Assembly (NCBI GenBank): GCA_020724775.1
Contig: DYGG01000014.1
Location: 1 to 48,727, forward strand
Length of the DNA: 48,727 nucleotides
Direction: 5' to 3'
Origin: Ignavibacterium sp.
GTDB lineage: Bacteria > Zixibacteria > MSB-5A5 > GN15 > PGXB01
Part shown: positions 41,111 through 48,727 of the stretch, in pieces
Numbering within the stretch: the first letter of the stretch is position 1
Layout: every line of letters starts with the position of its first letter
Position numbers and translations under genes: made by a program
The notes under the pieces: model-generated
Told to the model about the DNA's origin: nothing
What the model saw: only the letters and a program-made list of their open reading frames with translations
Databases searched by the model: none

Positions 41111-42998
41111 CCAAATCCTTCATCTCTTCCAGACGACTATATAATTCCAGTAGAAGATTTTCAATCCGGCTTTTTTCCTGGTACGCTGCCGTCAATTTCT
41201 CCCAATCGGTCTTGGGGATTTTGTGCTCGATATCGTCATCGAGACGTTTGAGAATCAATTCATGGTCGCTGATGCGGGAGGTTAGCGACTTTATCTCCTT
41301 TTTTATCCGTCCCTTGTATTGTGAAATCTTCTTGAAGTCGACATATTCTTTGAGTTTTTCCGGGTCGGTCCCTTTCTTGGGGGGAGCAGAGCGCTCCCGC
41401 TCAGAATCCAGTTTCTCTTTCAGATAGGAATAATTTCCTTCAAATATTCTAACGGCGCCATTTTCAAGATACAAGATTTTGTCAGCAATGCGGTCGATAA
41501 AATAACGGTCATGACTCACCACCAGATAAGCCCCCTGGTACTCGCGCAGGGCTTCTTCCAGAGCCTGACGAGCATCGATATCGAGATGGTTGGTCGGTTC
41601 GTCCAGTATCAGGAAATTTGCCGGCATATAGAGCAGTTTAGCCAAAGCCAGTTTGGTCTTTTCGCCGCCGGAGAGGACGGAAACCTTTTTGAGGACATCT
41701 TCGCCACGAAACCCGAATCGTGCCAGAAAGGTGCGCATCCGCCCGGCTTCTGCCATCGGCTCCATCTGCCAGATTTCATCAAGAACCGTGTTATCGTCAT
41801 TCAAATCGGACAGTTCCTGGTCGAAATAGGCTACTTCGACTTTCTGCCCCAGGCGAATGGAGCCGTCAACCGACTCCAGTTCCCCCAGTATAGTTCTCAA
41901 AATCGTTGTTTTACCGGAGCCGTTTCGTCCTATAAGGGCGACCCGGTCGCCGCGATAGAGATTGAATGATACCTCCCGCACGACGGGATGATTGCCGTAT
42001 CCAAAAGAGGCCGAATCCAGCGACAGAATCAGATTGAAAGAGCGGTTGCCGGATTGAAGCCGGAAAGCGACCGGGTTGGCATCGGATGAGGGCAGTTCAA
42101 TCCGCTTTATGCGGGAGAGATATTTCATCTTTGACTGCGCCTGTTTGGTCTTCTGCCCGGCGATGTTGCGCCGGACAAAATCTTCTATTCGTTTAATCTC
42201 TTCCTGCTGATGACGGTACAGATGTTCTATATGCTGTCGGCGCTCGTCTCTTTCTTCAAGGAATCGGGCAAAACCGTTGAAATACTGCTCGATTTTTCCG
42301 CCGGCAAGTTCCCAGACTTTCTTGATAGCGTTATTCAGAAACATACGGTCGTGGGAAACAATGATATATGCCTTGTCCGTCTTAGCCAGAAACTCTTCCA
42401 GCCAGATGGTGGAATCGATATCGAGATGATTGGTAGGCTCGTCGAGCAGAAGCAGGGTGCTTTTCCCGGCGAGAAGCCGCGCCAGGGAAGCGCGGTTCTT
42501 TTCGCCTCCGGAGAAATTTTCCAGGCGGTTGTGGAAACGGTTTTCCGGAAAGCCGAGCCCCACAAGGATTGTCTTGACCTCCATCTCAAAGCGGTATCCA
42601 CCCAGGGCTTCAAACCTGTGCTGAGCCTCACCCAAAGTTTCAATCGCTTTTTGGGAGGAAGGGTTATCGGCGAGAGTCTGCTCGGCTCTTTCCAGTTCCA
42701 GACGCGCCGCGGTCAGGTCGTCACGGACCGCGCTGACATACCCGAAAAGAGTCTGGTGCAATTGCTCCGAGGAAAACTCCTGCTCCAGGTAGGCGATATG
42801 GCAGTATTTTGAGCGCGAGATATTTCCCGAATCGGGCGTGAGCCGTGACGCCATAAGTTGGAATAGGGTGGTTTTACCGATGCCATTGGGACCAACCAGA
42901 CCAATCCGGTCATCTTCATTGACAGAGAAACTGAGGTCTTTGAATATGGTTCTCTGGTTGAACTGCTTGCAGATATTTTCGCCGGCAATGAGAGTCAT
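41058..42998 (-). CDS. ABC-F family ATP-binding protein
   Basis: Ribosome-associated ATPase of 646 residues with two ABC domains and no membrane part. Walker A motifs are GPNGIGKTT (36-44) and GRNGSGKTT. The signatures are NFSGGEKNRASLARLL and VLSGGEKTKLALAKLL, and both Walker B regions read LDEPTNHLDID. The linker has the usual charged helices. A C-terminal coiled coil (about 560-646) follows, as in Uup and YdiF-type members. Uup-like proteins affect translation and transposon excision. The first bases overlap the BatA gene stop as ATGA. Confidence 0.93.
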   Translation of the reverse strand: MTLIAGENICKQFNQRTIFKDLSFSVNEDDRIGLVGPNGIGKTTLFQLMASRLTPDSGNISRSKYCHIAYLEQEFSSEQLHQTLFGYVSAVRDDLTAARLELERAEQTLADNPSSQKAIETLGEAQHRFEALGGYRFEMEVKTILVGLGFPENRFHNRLENFSGGEKNRASLARLLAGKSTLLLLDEPTNHLDIDSTIWLEEFLAKTDKAYIIVSHDRMFLNNAIKKVWELAGGKIEQYFNGFARFLEERDERRQHIEHLYRHQQEEIKRIEDFVRRNIAGQKTKQAQSKMKYLSRIKRIELPSSDANPVAFRLQSGNRSFNLILSLDSASFGYGNHPVVREVSFNLYRGDRVALIGRNGSGKTTILRTILGELESVDGSIRLGQKVEVAYFDQELSDLNDDNTVLDEIWQMEPMAEAGRMRTFLARFGFRGEDVLKKVSVLSGGEKTKLALAKLLYMPANFLILDEPTNHLDIDARQALEEALREYQGAYLVVSHDRYFIDRIADKILYLENGAVRIFEGNYSYLKEKLDSERERSAPPKKGTDPEKLKEYVDFKKISQYKGRIKKEIKSLTSRISDHELILKRLDDDIEHKIPKTDWEKLTAAYQEKSRIENLLLELYSRLEEMKDLDAQYSDIERQSDTGQFD

Positions 42999-45076
42999 CC
43001 GATTTCAGGCTCGATTTCTTTCTCGCGCGAAAGCAACATTTCGACCGCCAAAAGAAGCGCCGCCGCCCAGAGGAAAATTTTCCAGAGTTCCCGCCCGTAC
43101 CGGGATTCGGTTACAATTGTCTCCGATGACCTATCCGGCGGTATCGTTCGATAATTCGACACACCCAATTGCCGGGCGACATCAGGGTAATCGGCCGCTT
43201 CCAGGGCGCTTTCGCGGGAATCAATATTGACCGCAAAGAGGTCAACGGTGCCGCCCTCCGCTTTCAGGGAGTAGATTCCCGGATGGCTGACCGGTCGGCA
43301 GTCAAAAAGGTACTGCCCCGCTTTTTCGGTTCCTTCCAACTGGTAAACCTGATTGCCCGGGACGGTCAGTTGAGCCATACCGGATAGTATCCGCTCTTCC
43401 GGTACAACCCGCAGGATATTCTCGCCAACCAGATTCTTAAGGTCATAGGCCGACATATCGCCGGCAAGATATTCCATCGTCCGGATGATGAACGGGACAA
43501 AGAAGGAATGCGCGGCAATGTCGGAATACCGGGGGGTCAAGGGAGCCGTCATTACGATAATTTTTCCGGCGCCCACTGATGATTCCACCACTGCGGGTAA
43601 GCCGTTAGAAAAATACGCCAGGTCGCGATTGCCGCCACCGTCGTTAAGTGACGGGAGAGCATAGAAACGGAGGGTGGGGAGTTTCTCCTGCGCAAACCCG
43701 GCATAGGCTTTGAAAACGGGATGGTTGTAGTCGAATCGTTCCAGAGAATAATATCCGGCGCCGCTGAATTCCTTTGCTACCGGCTTCTCAAGAGCAAGAT
43801 CGATACTTCTCCCAAAACTGCTATTGAAAGATGCCGGTTTCGTATCGGGACCGATTATGTAGAAAAGACCGCCGCCGTCGTCAAGAAAGCGGAAAATCTG
43901 CGAGACCTGCATAGGGTCAGGGTCGCTGCCCCCCGAAAGAACCACGGCGTCATACTCGCTCAAACGGACCGACGAAAACTGCTCCGGCGGAATCCTCTTA
44001 ACCGACCAGTAGCGGCCCGCTTCCTCCGACGGTATCAGCGCCAGGCGAATCAATTCCCCGGCGCCATCGCCGTCTATAATCAGAATATTAAACTGTTCCG
44101 GGATTCGAAAACTGAAATAGAAGCGGTTGTCCGGAAGGAAACCGTCATCATTGAGTTCCACCCATCCGGAGTGAAAGCCGGGTCCGGTCACCGTTGCCTT
44201 GAAGGTCAGAGAGGTCTTCTCATCCGGGCCTATCTGAAATTCCGACTGCATGACCCGTACGCCGTCTATATAAAGTGATGCCAGTTGCTCGGTTTTTCGG
44301 CGATGGTCGTAATTGGTGACCCCGGTTCTGACCGTAAAAGGATTGCCGACCTCAATCAACTGCCCTCCCAGGTCAACCCCGTCCAGTCCGCTGTTGCCGT
44401 CGGTCTCAGTAGGCAGTTCTACGAAATATACGGTAACCCCTTCCAGCGAGGAATCGGCCCTTTTGTCCAGAGAACTTCGCTGCCAATCAGAAATAAGATA
44501 GAGTTCTTTGTTGAGGTTGACAGCACCATTAAGTAATTCGCGGGCTTTAGGAACCATCTCCGATAATTCACTGCGGTCGAAACCGGGAACAATCTCCTGA
44601 AGAATTCTCTCTGCGACTTCGCGGTTAAAGAACCGCTCGCCGGCGGGGAAATAGGGCTGACGGTCGAAGGGGATTAAGAGCACTTCATCCGATTGTCCGA
44701 AATTTTTTAGAAGGTCGGCGGCGCGGCTTTTGGCGATATCAAAGAGAATACCATCTTTAACTTGTCGTTGCATAGACGCCGAGCGGTCAAAAAGTATGAC
44801 GGCGGAGACGCCCGCATGAGAGCCGATATACCCGCCTCTGGTTGCCGGCCGGGCAAAAGCAAGAACCGCCATTAAGATTATCAGCATCCGTAAAATCAGA
44901 AGCAATATCTGGCGAATCTTGATGCGGCGAACCTGGCGCTTTTGCATCTCCTTGAGATATTTCAGAGAAGAAAAGGGGATAATTTTGACCCGTCGGCGTG
45001 AAAACAGATGGATAAGCAAGGGGATGAGCGCCGCGAGGGCTGCAGCCAGGACAGCGGAATTGAGAAAATTAAACAT
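42995..45076 (-). CDS. BatA-type membrane protein with von Willebrand domain
   Basis: A 693-residue protein. The N-terminal BatA domain has two membrane helices (about 5-25 and 57-76) around HLFSRRRVKIIPFSSLKYLKEM. A VWA domain follows, with the metal site DRSAS (Asp97, Ser99, Ser101). A large extracytoplasmic part and one more helix near the C terminus (about 665-685) complete it. BatA-type genes usually sit in MoxR-Bat operons, but here it is between a TPR protein and an ABC-F ATPase with no MoxR. It is translationally coupled to the ABC-F gene. The function is unknown; stress resistance and envelope assembly are the usual proposals. Confidence 0.83.
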   Translation of the reverse strand: MFNFLNSAVLAAALAALIPLLIHLFSRRRVKIIPFSSLKYLKEMQKRQVRRIKIRQILLLILRMLIILMAVLAFARPATRGGYIGSHAGVSAVILFDRSASMQRQVKDGILFDIAKSRAADLLKNFGQSDEVLLIPFDRQPYFPAGERFFNREVAERILQEIVPGFDRSELSEMVPKARELLNGAVNLNKELYLISDWQRSSLDKRADSSLEGVTVYFVELPTETDGNSGLDGVDLGGQLIEVGNPFTVRTGVTNYDHRRKTEQLASLYIDGVRVMQSEFQIGPDEKTSLTFKATVTGPGFHSGWVELNDDGFLPDNRFYFSFRIPEQFNILIIDGDGAGELIRLALIPSEEAGRYWSVKRIPPEQFSSVRLSEYDAVVLSGGSDPDPMQVSQIFRFLDDGGGLFYIIGPDTKPASFNSSFGRSIDLALEKPVAKEFSGAGYYSLERFDYNHPVFKAYAGFAQEKLPTLRFYALPSLNDGGGNRDLAYFSNGLPAVVESSVGAGKIIVMTAPLTPRYSDIAAHSFFVPFIIRTMEYLAGDMSAYDLKNLVGENILRVVPEERILSGMAQLTVPGNQVYQLEGTEKAGQYLFDCRPVSHPGIYSLKAEGGTVDLFAVNIDSRESALEAADYPDVARQLGVSNYRTIPPDRSSETIVTESRYGRELWKIFLWAAALLLAVEMLLSREKEIEPEIG

Positions 45077-45091
45077 AGAAGCAGATTCTCA

Positions 45092-47008
45092 TCAGTAGCG
45101 GAATGGAGCCTCCATATATCGTTGCGCCTGCTCGCGCTGGAAGACGGCGGCGGGAAGCGCCAGTACTTTCCGGTAATGGTCGCGGGCTGTTTCATGCTCC
45201 TTTTTAAGGTCATACAGATTGCCCAGAGCCAGCAGGGCTTCGCATTGATAATATGGGCGGTTGTCGATAAAGTTGGCCAGTTCCAGTAACTCCCGCGCCT
45301 TGTCCCATTCCTTGAGACCGAAATAGGCAAGTCCGAGTCGGAGTTTATTGGTGGGGTCATCGGGGGATTTGCTTGCCAGTTCCGTCCCCCAGGCAACGGC
45401 ATCAGTATAGAATTCTCGCGACGCGGTGGAATCGAAATTAGCGCCACGGGTGCCGTGCATCTTGCCCAGGAACAGAAGATATTCGATTCGCGCCGCCGGT
45501 GATTTCTCCGAGCCGAGGTTGTCTTCGACCATCTGAATCGCCTTTAGAGTATCACCGCGAAGCGCCAGAATTCGCGCCTGCGGCAGGCGAACCGATGTCA
45601 TGGCGCTGTCGTGTATCAATGCCGAATCGAAAAGACGGTAGGCGACGCCATAATTGCCGTCAATCAATTGCAGGTTCCCGAGCACCAGATAGTAAAAGGC
45701 GGCTTGCTTGGGGTCATGGGTAAGAAGGATTCGGTACCCCTTTTCGGCCTGATAATAATTACCGTTCTGGTAATAGACGGACGCCAGTTTGCTCCAGGTT
45801 TCCAGGCTGTCGCGAAGGGTACGGTCGAGGCGGGACATCTCCTCCAGATAGTTTATCTGCTGATCGCTGCGATAGAGCGACCCGGCGCGCGACGCATAAA
45901 AATCAAAAAGACGCCGCTCCAGTGTCAGGGTATCGATATACTCATGCCACTGCCGTTCCAATGAATCAAGCGGCTGTCCATAAATTGCTTCGAATTCGCG
46001 GTAAATATTCAAGTCATCGACGGCTTGGTACCACTGTTTGATTTTAGCCGGTCCGTGCGCGTCGGTCAGGAACTTGACAAATGATGCCGCCACCGTTTCG
46101 GCGGTCTTTGGTTCTGTCAGATAATAGGACGATGCCGTTAGCATGTTTTTTACTGACGGAATTTTGCCATCGCGGCGCATCTTTTTCATTTCATATCCGG
46201 AGAATTCAAAGTAACCGGCAAGCCCTTCGATTAGAAATGGGGGCGCATACCCCCAGAGGCGCATCAGTCGCAGCATATTGGGAAGGAGGGCATCCACCGA
46301 CTTATATTCGTGGGTGTAAATAGTGTAGATATTGGAACGTCCCGGGTCAATCATATAGCCGAACCGCTTGTCCCAGTGGACGGTCGGCACCGGGCAGGGG
46401 CAGAGATAAAGATTCATTTTCCCCGGAGCAGCCAGTTCAAAGGTTTCGCGAAAACGGGTGAATTCGGCTTCGAGGTAATTCTTGATATTATTCCAGTGGT
46501 AATCGGCAAGGGAGTACTTGATATAATAAATATCGAAATTGTTGGTCGGGTCAACGTTGAACTGTCCGCTCAAATCCGGGTCGAACTGACATAGCGCGCC
46601 GCCGGCATCAGTTACATTCCGAGGACTGAGCAAAATCTGGTAAAAGGAGTTTCCTTTGCCCGGTATATTTTCAATACGGGCGGGAAGACCATACTCGATT
46701 TTGAAGCGGTTGGCGAAATTGTACGGATTAGAGCCGTATGTTACAAGATGGGCCGTGAATTCGACCGCCTGGCTGTCGGCTCTTTCGACACGAAGGTCGA
46801 GGCTGAAATTGACCAGGGAAGCCAGCAGTTTCTTTCCGACCGGGGCTTCGACCGTATCCCGGACAATCTCGAAATATTTGTCATGAAGCATCGGTCGCTG
46901 CCGGACGACAATCTCGATTTCGACCAGGGGGCTTTCCGCAGAAAATAAAGCGGCGGCGCTCAGAAGCCACATCGCCGCCAGTATCGTTGCCAGTGATCTG
47001 ATTTTCAT
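45092..47008 (-). CDS. Secreted TPR protein with defective peptidase-MA-like domain
   Basis: A 638-residue protein with a Sec signal (about 1-24). The middle region resembles the peptidase MA-like gluzincin fold: YTHEYKSVDALLP (His233, Glu234) followed by PFLIEGLAGYFEF with Glu261. A true HExxH is broken, with Ser237 where the second His is expected, so it is probably not a protease. The C-terminal half (about 400-625) is a chain of TPR repeats (for example SKLASVYYQNGNYYQAEKGYRILLTHDP and NLYDLKKEHETARDHYRKVLA). It lies 15 bases before the BatA gene and 37 after comB. Confidence 0.78.
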   Translation of the reverse strand: MKIRSLATILAAMWLLSAAALFSAESPLVEIEIVVRQRPMLHDKYFEIVRDTVEAPVGKKLLASLVNFSLDLRVERADSQAVEFTAHLVTYGSNPYNFANRFKIEYGLPARIENIPGKGNSFYQILLSPRNVTDAGGALCQFDPDLSGQFNVDPTNNFDIYYIKYSLADYHWNNIKNYLEAEFTRFRETFELAAPGKMNLYLCPCPVPTVHWDKRFGYMIDPGRSNIYTIYTHEYKSVDALLPNMLRLMRLWGYAPPFLIEGLAGYFEFSGYEMKKMRRDGKIPSVKNMLTASSYYLTEPKTAETVAASFVKFLTDAHGPAKIKQWYQAVDDLNIYREFEAIYGQPLDSLERQWHEYIDTLTLERRLFDFYASRAGSLYRSDQQINYLEEMSRLDRTLRDSLETWSKLASVYYQNGNYYQAEKGYRILLTHDPKQAAFYYLVLGNLQLIDGNYGVAYRLFDSALIHDSAMTSVRLPQARILALRGDTLKAIQMVEDNLGSEKSPAARIEYLLFLGKMHGTRGANFDSTASREFYTDAVAWGTELASKSPDDPTNKLRLGLAYFGLKEWDKARELLELANFIDNRPYYQCEALLALGNLYDLKKEHETARDHYRKVLALPAAVFQREQAQRYMEAPFRY

Positions 47009-47045
47009 CTTACTATTCTACGTCCGACTCCTTCCTGCGATTAAA

Positions 47046-47774
47046 TTAATCACTGTCCAGCGCCAACCGGCTGTCTTTAAGCGCCGGCAGCACCGGCAGA
47101 GCATCTATTTCAGTCGCCAGTTCGACATCTTCTTCAAACCCGAGTTTCTTGAGAAATCGTCCATGCTCCCCCCGGGCTATGGTCTGTTTCAAGGCGCGGC
47201 TGTTGGTGCGGTACAGGAGAAGCGCCAGCGAGGCGGAGTCGTTTAACTCCATATCCACTTTGTCATCGGTCAGGATTTTATGCAATATCATTCCGCCGCA
47301 GAGAGTATCCTCGATAGAGAAATCGCCATCCTGTCCGGCGCAGAGAATCACCAGGTCATTGCCGGCCTGAAAAACTTTCTTCGCCACCGCCGAAATGTTC
47401 ACCAGGGCGCCGGTCAGAATCAGTTTGGCGCCGCCGGAGCGGTTGTACCCCCGGGTGCCATTAGAGGTAGTCAATATGACCGTTTTCCCTTTGACTTTGT
47501 CCTCTGTATATTCCAGAGGAGAATTCCCCAGGTCGAAATTTTCGATCTTAACGCCGTCACGCTCGCCCCCTAAAACGGAGTTATCATTCCCTATTTTGGA
47601 GCGAAGTTCCGCCGCTTCTCCGGGCTCCGCCACTGGAATCACCGCCCGGGCGCCGGACTTCAGAGCCTGGCAGATTGTGGTTGAGGCTCTTAGAACATCA
47701 ATATGAACCAGCGTCTTACCCGCCAGACGCTGCTCCCCAACCGGTCCCGGTACTAGAAATAAGTCGGCTCGCAT
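47046..47774 (-). CDS. comB: 2-phosphosulfolactate phosphatase
   Basis: A 242-residue enzyme of the ComB family, which hydrolyses 2-phosphosulfolactate to sulfolactate in coenzyme M synthesis in methanogens. Family signatures are HIDVLRASTTICQAL, LGGERDGVKIENFDLGNSPLEY and ILTTSNGTRGYNRS, followed by CAGQDGDFSIEDTLCGG. ComB homologues without the rest of the coenzyme M pathway occur in many bacteria, where the substrate is unsettled; comA and comC are not in the window. It starts one base after the gcvT stop. Confidence 0.9.
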   Translation of the reverse strand: MRADLFLVPGPVGEQRLAGKTLVHIDVLRASTTICQALKSGARAVIPVAEPGEAAELRSKIGNDNSVLGGERDGVKIENFDLGNSPLEYTEDKVKGKTVILTTSNGTRGYNRSGGAKLILTGALVNISAVAKKVFQAGNDLVILCAGQDGDFSIEDTLCGGMILHKILTDDKVDMELNDSASLALLLYRTNSRALKQTIARGEHGRFLKKLGFEEDVELATEIDALPVLPALKDSRLALDSD

Positions 47775-47775
47775 C

Positions 47776-48727
47776 TTACTTGTGTGTCCCTTCTTTATAG
47801 AACGGCGGCTTTACCACCACCGCCGGATAAAGTTTGTCGCGAATCTTGACATTCACCTGGCTCCCCAGTTTGGTCAGTTCAAGAGGAAGATACCCCATGG
47901 CTATCGGCTTGTTGAGTGACGGCGACATCGTGCCGGAGGTTACATGCCCGACCACTTTGCCATCGGAGACCAGTTCGTAGCCGTGACGGGGGAAGGCCTT
48001 CTCCGTCAGTTCAAGGCAGATGAGACGTCGTTTCGGTTTCTCCTCTTTCTGTCGAAGCAAGATATCCCGTCCGATAAAATCTCTCTTCTCAAAACTGACT
48101 ATCCATGCCAGACCGGCTTCGATAGGGGTGGTGGTCTTATCGATGTCATTGCCGTAGAGGGCCATTTTCATTTCCAGACGCAAGGAATCGCGGGCGCCCA
48201 GCCCGATAAGCTTCATATCAAAATTTCGTCCGGCGGAAATCACCGCTTTCCAGAGGTCATTTGCCAGAGCGTTGGGGATATATATCTCGAATCCGTCTTC
48301 ACCGGTATAACCGGTGCGGGAGAATAGAAGTTGATGTCGTCCCACTTTGGCTTCGACCGAATGATAATACGGCAGGGAATCAAGATTCAGGTCGGTCAAC
48401 TGCGCCATCACCTTCTGAGCCTTGGGACCCTGAATTGCCAGAAGAGCAATATTGTCAGAATGATTAATCAGATTGACGCCGTCAAAAAGATGTGACTTCA
48501 GCCAGTCAAAATCTTTCTCAATGTTGGAGGCGTTGACTACCAGCATAAATTTGTCTGCCAGACGGTACACCAGAAGGTCATCGACAATCCCGCCGTCATC
48601 ATAGCAGAGGGCAGAGTATTGAATCTGTCCCGGTCTTAACTGCGAGGTATCATTGGTGGTCATCTTCTGAATGAAATCGAGAGCGCGCGGTCCCGAGATT
48701 TCAAACTCCCCCATATGTGTCAGGTCG
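47776..48727 (-). CDS. gcvT: Aminomethyltransferase (glycine cleavage T protein), 5' end beyond window
   Basis: Tetrahydrofolate-dependent T protein of the glycine cleavage system. The visible 316 residues run from DLTHMGEFEI, which matches the family opening (SHMGEF), to the barrel domain ending VVVKPPFYKEGTHK. The folate region reads LLFSRTGYTGEDGFEIYIPN, and LGARDSLRLEMKMALYGNDID is typical. The ATG at 48714 is internal; the gene enters the window from the right and lacks its first 40-50 residues. Other gcv genes may lie beyond the edge. Confidence 0.95.
   Translation of the reverse strand, partial: DLTHMGEFEISGPRALDFIQKMTTNDTSQLRPGQIQYSALCYDDGGIVDDLLVYRLADKFMLVVNASNIEKDFDWLKSHLFDGVNLINHSDNIALLAIQGPKAQKVMAQLTDLNLDSLPYYHSVEAKVGRHQLLFSRTGYTGEDGFEIYIPNALANDLWKAVISAGRNFDMKLIGLGARDSLRLEMKMALYGNDIDKTTTPIEAGLAWIVSFEKRDFIGRDILLRQKEEKPKRRLICLELTEKAFPRHGYELVSDGKVVGHVTSGTMSPSLNKPIAMGYLPLELTKLGSQVNVKIRDKLYPAVVVKPPFYKEGTHK

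Noticed and set aside
1-48727. CRISPR arrays, tRNA or rRNA genes, prophage, insertion sequences, toxin-antitoxin pairs
   Set aside because: I looked for regularly spaced repeats, cloverleaf-like segments, transposase or integrase motifs and small toxin-like pairs and saw none.

Overview
The window looks like chromosomal, mostly housekeeping DNA from a Gram-negative, uncultured-type bacterium of the FCB superphylum, with Zixibacteria-like lineages my best guess. This rests on inference, not on a marker search. The points behind it are a PorX-type response regulator (receiver plus PglZ domain) next to a PorY-like kinase, BatA-type, DUF4097 and bactofilin-like envelope proteins, a YajC gene, and many secreted proteins with Sec signals. 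Base composition is even throughout. I see no tRNA, rRNA, CRISPR array, insertion sequence, integrase or prophage gene.

Layout. (1) 1-1076, minus strand: rpmB with its own promoter and terminator, preceded by what looks like an internally deleted YeiH/UPF0324 transporter gene and an unlisted-size 50-residue membrane protein. (2) 1351-14171, plus strand: a tightly packed run of serS, a PorY-like kinase, a PorX-like regulator, tsaE, tsaB, rimI, accD, folC, a GAF kinase, a receiver-GAF-kinase hybrid, and a sigma-54 activator with a candidate -24/-12 promoter in front of it. Most junctions overlap by 4-17 bases. A degenerate GGDEF-like gene follows (14484-14912). (3) 15000-18585: valS (minus) and mazG (plus) diverge, valS having a perfect TTGACA-N17-TATAAT promoter. 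A cluster of palindromes follows mazG. (4) 18810-25634, minus: an ECF sigma factor with a candidate ECF-type promoter heads an operon with a DUF4097 protein, a bactofilin-like membrane protein and a LiaF/toastrack-like secreted protein, ended by a terminator. Downstream sits an HtrA protease together with a second HtrA that has lost its whole catalytic triad. (5) 25866-30687, minus: yajC, def, fmt, rng and a polytopic membrane protein. (6) 30897-39428, minus: rpmE, DUF1385, prfA, tldD, pmbA, a very small Tat-signal protein, prmC, nth, DUF2953 (ytfI-like), ytfJ/gerW and a zinc-ribbon protein. (7) 39545-48727, minus: gcvT (cut by the window end), comB, a TPR protein with a broken peptidase-MA motif, a BatA/VWA membrane protein, an ABC-F ATPase, an iron-sulfur flavoprotein-type reductase and a methyltransferase.

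How it fits together. Translation and protein maturation dominate (serS, valS, fmt, def, prfA, prmC, rpmB, rpmE, rimI, tsaB/tsaE, ABC-F, yajC). Interleaved with these are two signalling blocks and one envelope-stress-like block. The most interesting candidates are the PorXY-like pair embedded in a translation operon, the ECF sigma operon with three beta-rich envelope proteins and no visible anti-sigma factor, and the active/inactive HtrA pair.
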